From contig DAIDAN010000037.1 of assembly GCA_027310605.1 (NCBI GenBank), forward strand, positions 1 through 5,887: 5,887 nucleotides of DNA, written 5' to 3'. Position 1 is the first letter of the stretch, and each line of letters starts with the position of its first letter. The notes under the pieces were generated by a model. It was not told the DNA's origin. It worked only from the letters and a program-made list of their open reading frames with translations, and made no database searches. Source of the stretch: Candidatus Aenigmatarchaeota archaeon (GTDB lineage Archaea > Aenigmatarchaeota > Aenigmatarchaeia > Aenigmatarchaeales > DAIDAN01). Positions 5,165 to 5,887 of this stretch are shown here, in pieces. A program made the position numbers and the translations under genes.

Positions 5165-5220
5165 AATCTGCACGAAAATCTTGCAGATTTTCGGCATGCC
5201 GAAAGCTCTGCTTTCGTGCA
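5165..5220. repeat. Dense nested palindrome cluster
   Basis: Within 56 bp there are five inverted pairings. TGCACGAAA (5169-5177) pairs with TTTCGTGCA (5212-5220). AATCTGCA (5165-5172) pairs with TGCAGATT (5182-5189). AAAATCT (5175-5181) pairs with AGATTTT (5185-5191) around a 3-base loop. TTTCGGCATGCCGAAA (5189-5204) is a perfect 16-bp palindrome. AAAGC (5202-5206) pairs with GCTTT (5210-5214). The outer pair with the three inner hairpins gives a cloverleaf-like fold, and the 5165-5189 pairing competes with it. There is no T-loop or anticodon pattern, so it is not a tRNA. It lies just upstream of the coiled-coil gene starting at 5130 and could be its folded leader, a palindromic interspersed repeat, or a binding site. 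Confidence 0.65.
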
Positions 5221-5322
5221 AGTTTGCAGGAACGCCGAAAATGGCGCTTATCGCAACGGCCAAACAGCAGTCTGATTTGTGAATACAATCCATATCGAAC
5301 TCATTCCCATAATGAAGCAAAT

Positions 5323-5330
5323 ATTTATTA
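5323..5330 (+). promoter_or_regulatory. TATA-like box of the 93-residue gene
   Basis: ATTTATTA, inside a longer AT stretch (5320-5332), is centred about 28 bases before the ATG at 5355. No Shine-Dalgarno precedes that ATG, so a leaderless transcript is likely. On the other strand the same AT stretch reads AATAAATATTT and might serve the divergent gene at 5130 with a long leader that includes the palindrome cluster. Confidence 0.4.
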
Positions 5331-5354
5331 TTGCAGAAATGCGGATAAATATCC

Positions 5355-5636
5355 ATGTATCCGGAAGATGTGCTGACAAAAAGCAGAAGCGGAAGGACGG
5401 AAGTAAGAAGACTCTTGAAGAAGGGAAAGTTCATGCAGTACCAATATCTTGATGCGGAAACGGGAAAAATTGCCGAGAGCGGAAAAATAAAGCTGATGTT
5501 GAAAACCGGGAAGAACATTGAGTCGTTCTACCTGATACCGATAAGGGGGGAAAGATTCTTGATGGTCAAGCCGAAGGAGGAGGCAAACAAAAAAAGAAAA
5601 GTGTGGAACGGCAGGAAAGCGGTGGATTTGTTTTAG
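5355..5636 (+). CDS. Small basic protein of unknown function (93 aa)
   Basis: The ATG at 5355 encodes 93 residues ending in TAG. Lys and Arg are abundant throughout. Residues 10-25 form a basic stretch (SRSGRTEVRRLLKKGK). Residues 27-73 look like successive beta strands: FMQYQYLD, KIAESGKIKLMLK, ESFYLIPIRG and ERFLMVKPK. Residues 74-88 are again strongly basic (KEEANKKRKVWNGRK). There is no cysteine, signal peptide or membrane helix. Such a compact basic beta-rich protein is typical of small nucleic-acid or ribosome binding proteins, but no family motif can be named. The upstream TATA-like box at the leaderless distance supports the start. It is divergent from the coiled-coil gene at 5130, about 224 bp away, with the palindrome cluster between them. 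Confidence 0.68.
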   Translation: MYPEDVLTKSRSGRTEVRRLLKKGKFMQYQYLDAETGKIAESGKIKLMLKTGKNIESFYLIPIRGERFLMVKPKEEANKKRKVWNGRKAVDLF

Positions 5637-5887
5637 GATTTATTTGCAGCATAAAGAGTTTTGTTGTGCATGCTGGCTTGTGTTGCTCTCATTTCCCCCT
5701 TGATATATAATATTCGCAGATTTCAGTATTCATAGCATTCCCATTAACATAACAAACCCCTCCTTTTAAGCAGAGGTTATGCGCGCCTTCTCTCACATCA
5801 CAGAGACTTGTGCACAATTGATCTTTCTTCTGATTATGATGAATCATAACGATAATGCGCCTCGAAACTATTTATCCTTATTCATAC
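5637..5887. other. Right-hand flank without a convincing gene
   Basis: This stretch holds no long frame. CAGCAT (5647-5652) and ATGCTG (5670-5675) form a loose hairpin after the 93-residue gene. A TATA-like ATATATAA sits at 5703-5710. TTGTGCACAA at 5808-5817 is a perfect palindrome, and TTATGAT/ATCATAA at 5834-5849 is a 7-bp dyad around two bases. A plus-strand frame from the ATG at 5779 stays open to the edge for 36 codons, with further ATGs at 5836 and 5839. It lacks a usable ribosome site and may or may not be the start of the next gene. On the minus strand, GGAGGGG (5757-5763) precedes an ATG at 5750 that opens only six codons. Confidence 0.5.

Noticed and set aside
5165..5250. A possible tRNA, because the region folds like a cloverleaf
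   Set aside because: There is no TTCRA T-loop motif, no 7-bp acceptor stem followed by the normal arm lengths, and no recognisable anticodon arm.
5141..5518. A minus-strand frame of 125 codons, including a 50-codon part from the ATG at 5293
   Set aside because: Its upper part is antisense to the 93-residue gene and its end is translated palindrome sequence. No ribosome site precedes 5293. It was kept only as part of the repeat discussion.
5779..5887. Start of a plus-strand gene at the right edge
   Set aside because: The frame is open for 36 codons, but GAGGT lies only one base from the ATG, no TATA box has leaderless spacing, and the peptide is not recognisable. It is mentioned only in the flank description.

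Overview
The window most likely comes from an archaeon, possibly a small-genome (DPANN-type) lineage. Four things in the sequence support this. The 466-residue protein at 687-2087 has the layout of the archaeal ATPase/DUF234 family. TATA-like boxes (TTTATATA, TTTATATT, ATTTATTA) sit about 25-28 bases from plausible start sites. Two starts look leaderless, one of them a GTG. The Shine-Dalgarno matches are GGTGA, GGTG, GTGAT and GAGGT, all parts of the archaeal AGGAGGTGATC consensus. No rRNA, tRNA, CRISPR array, transposase or integrase is visible.

The left part (1 to about 2270) is visibly AT-rich. It holds the first 27 codons of a minus-strand gene that runs off the left edge, perhaps prefoldin alpha. 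Next is a minus-strand 114-residue zinc-ribbon protein (228-572), divergent from the plus-strand AAA/STAND-type ATPase (687-2087). The ATPase carries a winged helix and a C-terminal PD-(D/E)XK-like domain. The two divergent genes appear to share one TATA box, which abuts two exact tandem copies of a 16-bp near-palindrome. This looks like an operator able to control both genes. A 187-bp AT-rich spacer with two strong inverted repeats separates this block from the next.

The right part (2275 to 5130) has higher GC and holds three minus-strand genes for hydrophilic coiled-coil proteins. They are 482 residues (2275-3723), 178 residues (3813-4349) and about 196 residues (4540-5130). They read in the order 196, 178, 482 residues, and the gaps contain promoter-like and terminator-like sequence, so they may be separate units. 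None has a membrane segment or signal peptide. The 482-residue protein contains a degenerate repeated motif that punctuates the coiled coil. The 196-residue protein ends in a small alpha/beta domain that resembles the C-terminus of archaeal DUF460/COG2433 proteins, without their RNase H-like N-terminus.

Between the last coiled-coil gene and a divergent plus-strand gene for a basic 93-residue protein (5355-5636) lies a very dense set of nested palindromes (5165-5220). It is either a folded leader or a small palindromic repeat element. The final 251 bp hold no convincing gene, only two short dyads, a TATA-like box and a few tiny open frames. The least explained items are this palindrome cluster, the tandem operator between the zinc-ribbon and ATPase genes, and the coiled-coil trio. 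No complete new system can be demonstrated from this window alone.
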